Shown here in pieces: positions 35,050 to 46,740 of a stretch of DNA of 64,000 nucleotides (position 1 is the first letter of the stretch; every line of letters begins with the position of its first letter). This stretch comes from Scortum barcoo (taxonomy: Eukaryota > Chordata > Actinopteri > Centrarchiformes > Terapontidae). Made by a program: the position numbers and the translations under genes. The notes beneath the pieces were generated by a model. It had not been told where the DNA came from and did no database searches. It saw nothing but the letters and a program-made list of their open reading frames with translations. The stretch spans positions 2,386,182 through 2,450,181 of the forward strand of contig CM041538.1 of assembly GCA_023238725.1 (NCBI GenBank), given 5' to 3'.

Positions 35050-36600
35050 GGTTGGAACATGGAAATGAACAGCTGCGTTTTGAAAGTGATGGAGAGACTG
35101 GTCCTTGTCCATCTGTGCCCGCTGGTGAGCTCCTTCATGGACCCTGCACTGCAGTTCGCCTACCAGCCTGACATCATCGGGGTGGATGATGCCGTCATCT
35201 ACCTCCTTCACACCTCCCTCACTCACCTGGAGAAGGCACTGTGGAAGCACTGTGAGGATCATGTTCTTTGATTTCTCCAGTGCATTCAACACCATCCAGC
35301 CCAGGCTGCTGGGGGACAAGCTGCAGCTAGCTGGGGTGGACCATCACCTCACTTCCTGGATTCTGGACTACCTCACTCACAGGCCACAGTTTGTGAGGGT
35401 GCAGGGCTTCGAGTCAGGATTCGGCTTCTTCTGCATCACCGGTGCTCCGCAGGGAACGGTTCTGGCTCCTTTCCTGTTCACCCTCTACAATGCAGGCTTT
35501 TTATACAATACAACACACCATCATGTCATCTCCAGAAGTTCTCTGATGACTCTGCTGTTGTTGGCCTCATCACAGATGGGGACGACAGAGAGTACAGAGG
35601 ACTTATTCAGGACTTTGCGGACTGGTGACCTGCGGAACAACCTCCAGATCAACGCTGGTAAAACCAAGGAGCTGGTGGTGGATTTCCAGCAGGCGTAGCC
35701 ACTCTCCGCCTGCACCGGTGAACATCCAGGGAACGGACATCGACACTGTGAAGTCCTACAAGGTACCTGGGTGTTCACCTAAATGACAGTCTAGGACTGG
35801 TCAGGACAACACAGATGCCCTGGTCAAGAAGGGCAACAGCAGACTGTTCCTGCTCAGGAGGCTGAGTCTTTTGGAGTGCAGGGACCACTCCTCAGGACCT
35901 TTTATGACTCTGTGGTGGCATCAGCCATCTTTTACGGGATAGTCTGCTGGGCCAGCAGCATCACGGACAGGGACAGGAGGAGAATAGGACAGACTGGTGA
36001 GGAGGGCCAGCTCTGTCCTGGGATGCCCCCTGGACTCAGTGGAGGTGGTGGGAAACAGGGAGGATGATGGCTAAGCTGTCGTCCCTGTTAAACAACACGT
36101 CCCCCCTCTACAGGACACTCTGACAGCTCTGGGCAGCTCCTTCAGTGAGCGGCTGCTCCATCCACACTGTGTGAAGGAGAGGTACCGCAGGTCCTTCCTG
36201 CCTGCTGCTGTCAGACTACACAACAAACAAAATGCCCGCTAGTCTGCAGATAATAGACAATAAACAAATAAACAACAAATAACTGACTTATAACTGGTCT
36301 CTGTGCAACCACTATTTCCAACCACTATTTCACTGTTTTTTGCACTCCCTGAGATATTATATATTTCTCATATGTATATTCTCAGGCACACTCCCTCTGT
36401 ACTATGTACAGGTTTACTTACAGTTATAGTTATAATTATTTATCTTGGATTATTTTATCTTTTATTTCAATTTTATTTTATTTTATGTCTTAAATTTCTT
36501 ACTGTCTGTTTTCCACTGTGTGTTTTCGCTGCTGTTGCGCTGTGAAATTTCCCCGCTGTGGGACTAATAAAGGAAATCTGAATCTGAATCTGAATCTGAA
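35050..36600 (+). mobile_element. L2/CR1-type LINE, 5'-truncated, (AATCTG)n tail
   Basis: Coding remnants start with VMERLVLVHLCPLVSS near 35085. Next come LQFAYQPDI and DDAVIYLLH, the reverse-transcriptase motif A FFDFSSAFNTI at about 35264-35296, WILDYLTHRPQFVRVQGFES, and motif B TGAPQGTVLAPFLFTLY at about 35440-35490. The SDD-type catalytic box near 35540 is disrupted (ISRSSLMTLLLL). The thumb (LQINAGKTKELVVDFQ) and the C-terminal block (RTFYDSVVASAIFYG, RYRRSFLPAAVRLHN near 36180-36230) follow. The 3' end has TTTCCCCGCTGTGGGAC and a hexamer tail of four AATCTG units ending at 36600. The endonuclease domain is absent. Several indels break the frame. The sequence is close to intact at the residue level, so it is moderately young. 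Confidence 0.9.
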
Positions 36601-37099
36601 TTTCCGATCCTCCTCCTTGTTGCTCTACTTGTGTAACTCCTTTGCTTTCTTTATAATTACTACAGCCTCTGAAACACCTCTGTGTACAATGCGGATGGAG
36701 GTGAGTTTCAGATGCTGCTCGGTCATCAGCAAGGCACACAGGAACCTTTACCATGTTTGTAGTCTAGCTTTTGTTGTGTGTGGGAGCAGACTATTTTCAG
36801 TGGACTTCTGATTTAACAATATCATGGTATGTTTTATTATATTGCTATATCCATATTTATATTTAATAGCAAATATGCAGATTAAAAACATTTCTTTTTT
36901 AATTCAAGGCTTCTTGGAGACCCCTGGGAAGGGGTTTCAGTATTCAGTTTCAGTATTTCTTTAACTAAGATGCCCGATCACATCAGAATACAGTATAACT
37001 GTTCTGTCCCACAGACGAATAGTGTTCATTCCATCTTTATAATTTTCATTTCTTAATTCAACAATGTTAATGCACATATCATAGCAGTAGATGTCTATA

Positions 37100-37188
<89 letters not shown>

Positions 37189-39827
37189 AGGACTGCTACT
37201 GTATGTCCTTTTATAAGGGAAAGTTTCCAATTTGTACTTTTTGCTACATCTGCATTGTTGACTTTCTGAATGGGATAATTGGAGGTAATGAGCATGCTTT
37301 TAATTAGCAGTACTCACTAGTCTGACTGAGGAGTATTAGGCACTATTTCTATTGCCTCATCCTCAGCCGCAGTGAAGCCAGAGCCACAGTGGCAGAGCAG
37401 CAGCAGTTAATTGGCCTTCATGGTCTGCGATGGTTCTTGATTTACTCGGTGCTCAGTGTTCTCAGTTATACGGAACAGTTGAACAAAGGTGGGTCTGAAC
37501 AGCATTTTTCTTTGATGAATAGTTCTGAAAGAGACATTTATCAGCAATGAAAACTGCACTAAAAGTAGCACAGAGTTGTGCGAACCATCATTTCTGGTCT
37601 TATAGGAATGTTTGGACTGGTTGGTGATTTGCTTTACATCTTTATTGTATTTTATAAAACACCACTGATGCGACACCACACTACCTCCTGAGGGTGTGAG
37701 CTGGTCTTTGTGACTCCTCTGACTACTGCCACTGTCTATCAGACTTAAGAGCCACTCTTAGCTCAAAATATGTGATGAATTACTGATAGATACTTTTAGA
37801 CTTTCTCCGAGCAACCATATTACACAATTTCAGTATTTGATGTAGCTGAAAAATGTCACATTGGTAGATTTTTGTAAAGCGTGAATTACAGTAATATAAG
37901 AATTTTTGTAGTATTCATTCTGAGTCTCTTCAATATTAACAGCAGCATATTTGTTTTTAATTTGGAACATTAAATTAATTATACTTATTTATACTTCATT
38001 GTGTCTCCCTATAGTTGTAGTTCTCCAAATTAGCCATTGTTTTCTCATCAGGTTGTTTCAGCTGGAATTTTCAGCTCGAGTTTTCTCCCCTTGTAAATGT
38101 GTTTTAATAAGGTCCCCCTGCATATGTTTGCTAAAATTATCCTTACCTCCTGAATTTGGTTATGTGGCCTTTGAGTATCTTCAATTCCAAAATGTGGAAG
38201 CAGCGATGTGCTTGTGACTCATAAACATCATATTTATTTATCATTCATTACCATTTGAAAATGTTACAAATGTACTTTGTGCCCTGGGAGCAGTCATTTT
38301 AACACAGCTTAATGTGTTTTGCATTACACCTCCACAATGGGCGGTTGTGTTCTCACTTAATAACAAAAGAGAGGATAATGCAATCAGCTCTCCTGCAGTG
38401 AGCGTAGATCACAGTAGCATTGATGGTAAATACTTTTGTCATTCTTTCGCTTCATGAAATTAAGTTGTGGTGTTTCTACGCAGAGAGTCAAGTCCTCCTG
38501 TTTCTCAGCTATATTACTCCAATTTCTCCAATTACTCCAATTTCAGCTGGGATTCATTTCCTGACTCATTACTTGTGAAAGATGATGCTCCCAGATTAAT
38601 ATTTTCACATAACGCTGCAGTGATTAGATCAGATGAAAGGGAATTATCCCTGATTGACAGATTTCTAATGAATGTCTGTCTGTATTTTGTGCAGTTTTAA
38701 AGAGGCCTACCCCAGTCATTTTTTGTGGGACCAGTGCAGCTTGCCTGATTATTCCAGTAAGAGCTGCGATGTGCGCATTAATAAGAAGGAATATTCTTTC
38801 CCAATCCTGCATTCTTCACTGCTAATGTATTCCTTGCTGTAAATACCTTGAGGAGTAGCAACGCTGCCGCTGATAAATAATGCACCACTGATAAATGAAA
38901 CTGTGCGGTTTAGTGTGTGTGTGTGTGCGCGTAACGGCATGTGAACCCTCATTTGAGAGAATATGTGCAAATGCAGTCATTCCACTTTGTCGGGATTGTG
39001 TGCGTTGTGTGTGGGGGGTGGAGAGGGGGTTGTTAGTGTGCTGCTATGATGAAAATGCAGCATCTGTTTCTTGCTGTACCAACGCCTCTGTCACAACCAA
39101 CAGTCTTGTAAGGTTCTCTCCCCTGACAGAACAGCTGTAGCAATTACACATGCACACACACACACACACACACTGGTTTGGGCACTAACCCACATTTCTG
39201 TACAAACAAATACAAAACATTTTTTGTGTGCACGTTCTTGGAAGTGATTGGAAAACATACAGGCACCATTAAAGATGAAGAGAGACGTAAAAGCAAAATT
39301 CTGTGGTGAAATTATCACCTAAAAGAAGTGAACATAACATGAACATAACTAAGGTTACCAATGCTGAGGTCAAAGCATGTTGCACTGTGCCATCATTGAT
39401 TAGTTTGTTTGGAAGTGTATTATTACATCTCGCAGGTAATGATAATTATTCATTTATTGAATTGGTCTAATTAGAATTCTGCACAACCAGCTATCCATCA
39501 GGATATGTGGAGTATTTGTGCACAGTGACAAGAAAATAAGGTGGCACAGGAGGTAGCTGCCATCAGTTTTGGTGAGCATTGTTCTGCCTTGTTTTCTTTG
39601 TAAACTCAGTGTTTTGCTGTACCATCAGGAGCTATTTCATCAGAGAAGAGATGACAAACATTAGGGAAACAGCGCCAGCAGATTTATTCTTCACTATTTT
39701 CACCTCATCTGTGGATTTAGAGAACATTTTCTTTGTTTCTAATTTAATTTCAGAACAGATGGCAACACAAACTTTTCAGGCAGAGCAAGTGGAGGTACCT
39801 TCATTTTAGGTAGGCCAGCATTCAGCA
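36601..39827. other. Non-coding DNA; one tetranucleotide repeat and a CNE-like stretch
   Basis: No protein-like frame. The (TCTA)22 repeat is listed separately. The part 38280-38900 is low in repeats, complex and rich in homeodomain-type ATTA/TAAT words, which gives it the look of a conserved non-coding element. Short CA repeats lie near 39155. Confidence 0.4.
37101..37188. repeat. (TCTA)22 perfect microsatellite
   Basis: 88 bases of uninterrupted TCTA. A perfect array this long is expected to be highly polymorphic between individuals. Confidence 0.98.
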
Positions 39828-40918
39828 GGAACTGTGCACCCTCACCAGCCAGATACTGTGTTCTGAGGGGACAAACCTGGACTCCTTAGTTATTGTCATC
39901 CGCGACTTTAATCTTAGCCAGGAGCCCCCTTATATACAGCTACTTTAATAAATGCCCGACCAGACAGGAGAACTTTTTGGATTATTGTTGCACTTCGGTC
40001 GCACCGTCACCTGTGCTGCACTGGGAACCTAGCCTGATTCCTGCATACAGGCAGATATAAAGGCAAACCTGTTGTGAGGATATCAAAGATGTGGAACAGT
40101 GAAGCTAGAGAGTTTCTTTGTGTGTGCTTAGACTGTACAGATTGGGGTGTTTTCAGTACTGCCAGCAGCAGACTGTGATATCATACACCAGCAGATGGAT
40201 CGCTGTATACCATCACACACCAGTGTGAGTTATAACGGTGACAAACCCTGGTTCACAGTTGAACTTTTTCTGAGGCTGCAAAAGAAAAGGTGTTCAAGAG
40301 TGGGTACAGGGACAGGTTTAAAGAGTCAAAATACAAGTTTGGTAAAGTGGAGAGAAAGACCACCTAAACAGAAATTCTCAACCCATGACCCTGTCTCTGT
40401 CTCAGATATATCACAAACTATAAACCTATACTCTATAACTATAAACCTCGTTCCATCGTTCTGACCTCTGTGGGAAGGAAGTCGTTTGAGTACCTTCTGC
40501 TGACCCACTGCTGGACCCCTGCAGTTTGCCTACAGAGCCAGCTATTTGTTGATGATTCAAGAAACATGGTTTTCTTCATCACAACATTTTCCAGCACCTC
40601 ATTGTTGTATTTTAGCTTTGCCTTTAATACTGCTATCCCAGCTCTTCTGCAGGACAAGCTCTCTCAGTTGGGTGTGCCTTATTCTGTCCACTGGTTGATC
40701 ACAGACTTCCTGTCTAATAGGAGGCAGCACATGAAGCTGAGGAAACACGTGTCTGACTCTTCGACCATTGTTACTTGTTCCCCTCAAGTCTGCATCCTTT
40801 GCCTTCTACTCTTCTCTTCACAAACTGTGTCTCCAGTCATCAGTCTGTCAAGCTCCTGTAGTTTGCAGACAACACCACTCTCAGTAGGCTCATCTCTGAT
40901 GTGGGTGAAAATGTGATG
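39828..40918 (+). mobile_element. Old L2/CR1-type LINE relic (endonuclease end to reverse transcriptase)
   Basis: The left part reads QQELCTLTSQ and LVIVIRDFN near 39895, the DFN box of the apurinic endonuclease (normally GDFN; here the Gly is Arg). LDYCCT and LIPAYRQ, typical of the endonuclease end, follow. The linker shows CLDCTDWGVF and GDKPWFTVEL near 40240. A deletion removes most of the fingers domain. Then PLQFAYRAS appears in one frame near 40515, followed by LLYFSFAFNTAIPALL and LITDFLSNRRQHMKLR (palm motif A region) near 40600-40740. Stops and frame breaks are many, so it is older than the neighbours at 35 and 61 kb. The 3' end is lost near 40918. Confidence 0.82.
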
Positions 40919-42961
40919 TGCCACATGTCCACCAAACTACTCTGATCTCTACAGCCTTGCTTTAAACCTTGCAACACATTATTTTCTGCTTTGGCACTAA
41001 ATGTTAGCATTAGATACAAATCATGAGGTGTGGAATAGTCCAGATTGGACCAGATTTCAAGGATATGAGATGGGAGGCCAAAGGCTGACAACACTGCAGT
41101 TGTACTTGTACTCCTAATAATCAATATCTTTCCCCATCATTATTAACCAAGTATGTTGAGAGCCTAAGAATAATCAAACATAAGTTTCATTTTGTTGCTC
41201 GGGCAAGTGGTTCTATGAGTTGTGATCACAATGTACTTGTCGATATCCTGGAATACAGCAGTGCTAAAAATATGTCCAGCAGAGTAACAAATGTGAGCAG
41301 TAAGGCAATTAGACAGGTTGTAAACAAGCTTTGCCAGATGATCTTAGTTTGAAGCATTTATTGGTTTCCATTGTTGCCGGGTTCCTATATACTGTCCTCA
41401 CAAGGAAGTTGCTATGGTAAGGCTCAATGTTTAAAGCAAATGATGTTAAATTTTTCTGACAAGCAGCCTCTTAAGGTTGTGTATTTTTACGTTTAAAATC
41501 AGGATGGATGAGTGTCCATACATAGCAGTTGGGCAAGAACCACAAGCAGTCAGATGATAAATTTGGGTTGACAAGCTTGGTTTTGATGACCTGTTGGCAG
41601 GCATGGTGTGTTTTGACACTTGCAATTTCACAGAAACATGATTTTCCCTCACACATACTTTTTCCCAACTCACTGATTAAACTAAACTTAAATCTGTTGA
41701 AACAGTACTTTAAAGAATTAATTTCCCGTCAAAACCTATTGGTCAAGTTAGATTGACTGAATGGCCAACCCACCTGCCAGAGAAGAGTAAGCAGTCAGAA
41801 ATAGGGATTCTGTCACTTGCTGGCTGTGCAGATGACAGGAAACAAGAACAAATCAGAGCTGTTAAACTAGGTAGTTGGTAGTAGTAGCAAAAATAGTTTA
41901 ACTTTGTGTTGTTATGCAATGTATAAGCTAACATTAGTCACTGAACATAGCTTGCTACCTCGGTCATCCCACATGCAAACAGCCAGTGCTCATGGTCCAC
42001 CCCTAGAATCATTGCTTCCAAGATGCTGTATGTAATAACTGACGATGTCAGTTCTTCCCTCTGGTGTAACATAAAATCAACATGAAATTATTAAAGCCTT
42101 ATTACTGGAAGACCTCTCAGTTCTATAAAAAGGCAGGAAATTGGACAATTTTAGCTTAAAGGTATAAGATATTGGCACATAAACTTTGTTTGACAGCAAG
42201 CACTACAGCAAAGTCTTTCAGGGCTACTTTAAGTCTACATTCAGTCTTTGAAAGTCAATTCTTTTTTATGTTAACAAGACAAAACATAAACAGAACACAG
42301 AGAATTGATTATTTTGTCCCTCATAAATTATAACCCAGTAATTTGTACAGTTAGGGTGGAAAACTAGACAGATAACAAGACATGGTAGTGATGATGTGCT
42401 GTGAGCTATACTTCAGTATGTGTCAAGAGATAATGTTTTCCTCTAAACACAGATATTGATTTGTGTTGCTACAAAGCCATATTCTGTGCATGTCTGTGTA
42501 TCCATGTGCTGGAGTGAATTCACTTCCTCTTGCATGAGGTAATTTTGGCAGTAAAGACACTTGAGAGTGAAGGATCCTTGTGAAGACTGATGCACAGGAA
42601 TGGATGTGTGTGTGCAACAGTGTGTCTGTCTTATGCACACACTTACGTCTTTGTTATTATATGTGTGTGCCTGCATTAGTAGGTGTTTGCACTGCCATGT
42701 GAGAGGCCGTGGGAAAGGCTAGAGAGAGCCAGCAGACAGATGCTCATATGAAGGTGTGACAATACATATACCCTTCTTCACCCTTCATTCCTCCAACAGT
42801 TTCTGCTCCATCTTTTCCTTCCACTTATATAATTCTTACTTTAACACATTCTTACTTTAATCTTGACTTGCCGTCTGTCTCTTGGTGTTTGTTCAGAAAC
42901 TGCAAATCAGAATTGCCATTAAGTCAATCTTTAGGCCCACCTTTATTTGTTAAAAATATAC
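40919..42961. other. Unannotated non-coding DNA
   Basis: No recognisable coding frame, RNA gene or repeat. Several overlapping frames of 60-95 codons (41446-41756, 42423-42676) read in both directions without resemblance to known proteins. Confidence 0.45.
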
Positions 42962-43149
42962 AGTCTTCGGGTGCTGAGGTGGCTCAGTGGTAGAGTGTGT
43001 GTGCCCATGTATGAGGCCATGGGCCACAGCAGACCCCGGTTCGATTCCCCGCTAGGGGCCCTTTGCTGCATGACTTCTCCTCTCTCTCTCCCATCTTTCC
43101 TGTCTTGTCTTCAGTTGTCCTATCTATAATAAAAAATAAAATAGTCTTC
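42962..43149 (+). mobile_element. tRNA-derived SINE with 7-bp target duplication
   Basis: The SINE body is 42969-43142 (174 bp). The A box TGGCTCAGTGG is at 42980-42990 and the B box GGTTCGATTCC at 43038-43048, spaced as in a pol III promoter. The head folds like a tRNA only in part. A pyrimidine-rich middle (CTCTCTCTCTCCC) and an AATAAAAAATAAAAT tail follow. The target duplication AGTCTTC is exact (42962-42968 and 43143-43149). It is a different family from the SINE at 15.4 kb. Confidence 0.9.
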
Positions 43150-46100
43150 AAGCCAAGATTACTTAAACTGTCACTATTGTGTCATCTACAGAAAAACTGT
43201 CAATTTATTCAAAAGTCTAAAGGCATCTATGGTAATGTTTCCTGACAAACTTTCCCAAACCTAAACCATCACAATGCTATTGCTGTAATCACAAACTGTG
43301 TTGGGAATTACTTTAAAGATGGAGAATCATTCACTGATTACATATTGGTCATTGAATAGATAATAACATTACTTTACAAATGAATCAACAGCACAGTAAT
43401 GAGTTATCAACTCCAGACACCCATACGTACATCTTAATATGGATTTGCATTACACAAAAATTATGGTAACATATAAAAAGTAAAACCCAGATGGTAAAAA
43501 ATTGAATTATCCTTATGTGTTAGATTTATAATGGTCATCCAGCTTGTTTTGGATGATACTGAAACAGTACCTATTTTACCATTTAGGTATGATGACTAAT
43601 TTTGCTTTCAAAAATAATCCAATGGTGGTGTATTAATGTATTACCAAGTGCATTTCCTTGTTTTTGTCTTGGAATAAAGACAGGAACAAAACCATGAGCT
43701 GAAACTAAGAAATAATCATTTTGTTTTTTTTTTGTTGTTGTTTTTTTTTATGCACTTATGCACAAGTCAAGGTGATGGGAGCAGAACTGATGCATTTTAT
43801 GTTATCATATTCACTTCACACTAAAAGGTAAAAATGCACAAGACCCTTGTTTTCCTTCCTTCCTGCTCCTGTGTAAGACATACTGAGCTTCACTATTTCA
43901 TTTGAACTCATGTCTACAGTACAGAATTAGTTTTAGTCATCCAGCCTCTTGTCCATTCTGAGCATCTTAATCTGATTTTCATTGATACTGTTTTTTTTAA
44001 TATATACTCTTAGTCTCTTTTTTCAGTTCTGTCATTAGTATCATCTTCACATATGTGGGTTATCTGCCTTTTTCTCTTTCCCCCATACTGTATTGTACTA
44101 CATGCTATACATCTGCCTCTTTTGATTCAGACTCAGCCTCGTGCCATTGGCTGATTTATAATATAGCTTAAATTGACCATGTTACGAGGTTAGGAAGACA
44201 TGATATGAATTCACAAATAATAAAATGAAAAATGTAAATTTTAATTAACACTGGGTTGTGAAGTAACATTAACCAGTCCATGTACCCTCACCCAACTAAA
44301 GCTATTCAGTTTTTTCAGTTGATCATCTATTTGATTTGACTGGGAAGATACTGGGAACCTACTTTCTTTCAGTTGTAATTTGAGGCTGGTTACATTCAGA
44401 TGAACTGTGAATGCTACATTCTGCTAACGTAGACCGAAACACATTTAAAACTGTGAACTTTAATGGTGTTGGTTAGTCAACACTTTAACCTGATGATTAA
44501 CAATGAATACAACACCCTCAAAACACAGATGAACTGCACTGTATCATCATCAGTGGTGATTTTATGCATGTTTTAACTACCTACACTGAAAGCTGATTGG
44601 CTTGTATTTATTATATCAAATTAGATCCAGCAAATCCTTTGTGACATCTTACCAATGAATGAAAACAACCTTCACAAAGAAAAGAGGGCTAGTGTGCAGC
44701 ATTATTTTGAATGCTGTCCTGTTATTTGATGTATCGTTTGGCTATAAATCACTTTGTTTTTAATAAAAAAAAAAGTATAGCTGCAATTGTAATCCAATAC
44801 ACTTTTATCAAATTCTGCAAATATCTCTTTACGGTCTGCTAGCTGTCCAGTTTGAAAAAAAGCCAGTGTTCACACACAGCTCTGACTCTGTAAATGGGAA
44901 ACAGAGTTGCTAGACTGAGCCAGTTCTCATTCCCAGGTTGTCAAACACCAAATGCTTTGTCGCAACTCATGCACAGGAGAACACTAATACTGTGTGTTAC
45001 TCGTGCAAGTTTGGGCCATTTGTGTTCATACATAGTGTACAAGATAGTGTTTTCTCAGTGGATCAGCCCTGAATCTGCTGGAACATGGCGAGCATGTTTA
45101 AAATCTGAGTCTGTGTGGGGGGACATTTGACCTGTGTCTCTGTTTTTTGGTTTCAAAACCAAAGTTTTGAAACACTAAATAGACAATTTATTTTTCATTT
45201 TCATTCATAAAACCTTTTTGTTATACTTTCAAATTAACTTTTAAATTGATCATCACTGATCGTCAATTTTAAAGCTCTTAATATTTCACAAGTAGTGCTT
45301 AAGTGACTATAATTGTCAAGTGTGGCCCCAACACTCTACTGCCACATAATGCTACACATTAAAACATGGTGAACATTAACATTTCTTCTTTTCTACAAAT
45401 TATACCATACATGTGTCTCTGCAATACCTGTGAACTCTTTAAATATGCTGGACAACTCATCAACATGAGCCACAAAAAACTTGCTGAAGAGGGTGGTGAT
45501 AAAGATAAAGAAAAGTTTAATGTTGTGTCAAGTTTCAAGTTTGTCAAGTTGTGTCACATTTGATCGCAGCTCTTATAAAACAGTTGAGGAGCATCCCAAC
45601 ACTACACCACACGGGAGAGAGCTTCTGGTTATTTAGCGGCCTCACTATAAGCCAACACAATATATTGGTCTAACCGAGGAGAGTCCAAACATGTTTTCAA
45701 AGGGGTCCAGATTCAATAGTTTGAAAATACCTGAGGGCAGACTGCCCATCTTGTTATACTTGATGCTGAGATGTGCAAAATATTACGGTGGTAGGGATCA
45801 TTTAGTCTTGTTCAAGATGGTAACAGAGAATGTCTCTGCTTACACAAATATGTGGTGCCAAACAAGCTCAGCATTATTTTTTTTTATTTTCTCTTCAAAT
45901 GTTAGCATTTCTGGAAGTCTGCCTTTTTGTGGCTGCTGGTAAAAGGTCATGCACAAGTGCTGCTGATGTTAGCTCATCTCGTCTTCGTACTGCAGCTCAA
46001 TGAGCTCCGGCTGCAGCTAATGTGGAGCATCATCAGGGTCCACAGAGAAGGCAGAGGTGATGAGCAACATTTCCTTTTCAATAGTTCGTTAACTCCACAG

Positions 46101-46249
46101 TAAGAGATACGATGACTATTGCATACCTTCTCATTTCTGAAGTTATATTGTCTTGTGGAAAACTGTCCATGACCTCACACAGTGCAGACAAAAGGGCTGG
46201 GCTTCGGCTGTGACAGATGTCTTTGGAAGAGTTGCAGCTTGGGTTAGGG
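43150..46249. other. Unannotated AT-rich DNA
   Basis: No protein-like frame or clear repeat beyond homopolymers (T runs near 43725-43750). Frames of 60-80 codons are incidental. Confidence 0.45.
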
Positions 46250-46740
46250 TTAGGTTATGTGTGCATATAGCTGGCTCACCACTGCATCTTGACCTTGTAG
46301 GCTGATGTTTAGCACATTTAAATGCTTTGCTATGTCAACCAAAAGGTCTGCCAGCGATACAGGATCTAGTAGTTCTTGCATCAGTTGTGCCCTTGAAGAC
46401 AAAAATTTCCCCTCGGAAAGAAAAAAAGTGCAGAACACTTCAGGTTAAGATGTTTTCCACCATCTTCATCACAGTCTTTGATAAACTCACCCTTTCTAAG
46501 AGATTTGCCACGTTTGGTGCTTAATGTAGCCACCACAGAGGTTGCTATCACGCTGTTTTCATTTGACTCACAAGCCCGCATGAAGAGCCGCTGCTGGGAG
46601 GCTGAGACAGCTTCGAGTGGCTTCACCTTTTCTGTGCAGTCGCTCTCTGACAACTAGTCATATGCATTAGCACGTTTTCTGTGATAATGACTCTTTACGT
46701 TGAATTCCCTAGTAACGTCAACACTCAGTTGTCAAATTAG
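46250..46740 (-). pseudogene. hAT/ZBED-type transposase relic with a large internal deletion
   Basis: On the minus strand the tail of a BED zinc finger is readable near 46735-46680 (TREFNVKSHYHRKRAN, ending in the paired His of the finger), then a stop. Next comes SASQQRLFMRACESNENSVI and further on KGEFIKDC (46381-46653), which matches the block after the BED finger in hAT-like proteins of the ZBED5/SCAND3/GTF2IRD2 type. At about 46430 the sequence jumps to QLMQELLDPVSLADLLVD and HLNVLNISLQGQD (46250-46438), a block found near the C-terminal third of the same proteins. The central catalytic part, about 300 residues in intact relatives, is missing. This may be a deletion derivative that moved as such, or later loss. 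Identification is from remembered family patterns. Confidence 0.68.

Noticed and set aside
40100..40470. Possible independent gene at 40147-40464
   Set aside because: The translation contains DKPWFT and neighbouring blocks typical of the linker region of L2-type LINEs, so it belongs to the LINE relic.
42969..43060. Possible tRNA gene (A and B boxes present)
   Set aside because: The cloverleaf is incomplete, and a pyrimidine-rich body, an A-rich tail and 7-bp target duplications show it is a SINE.
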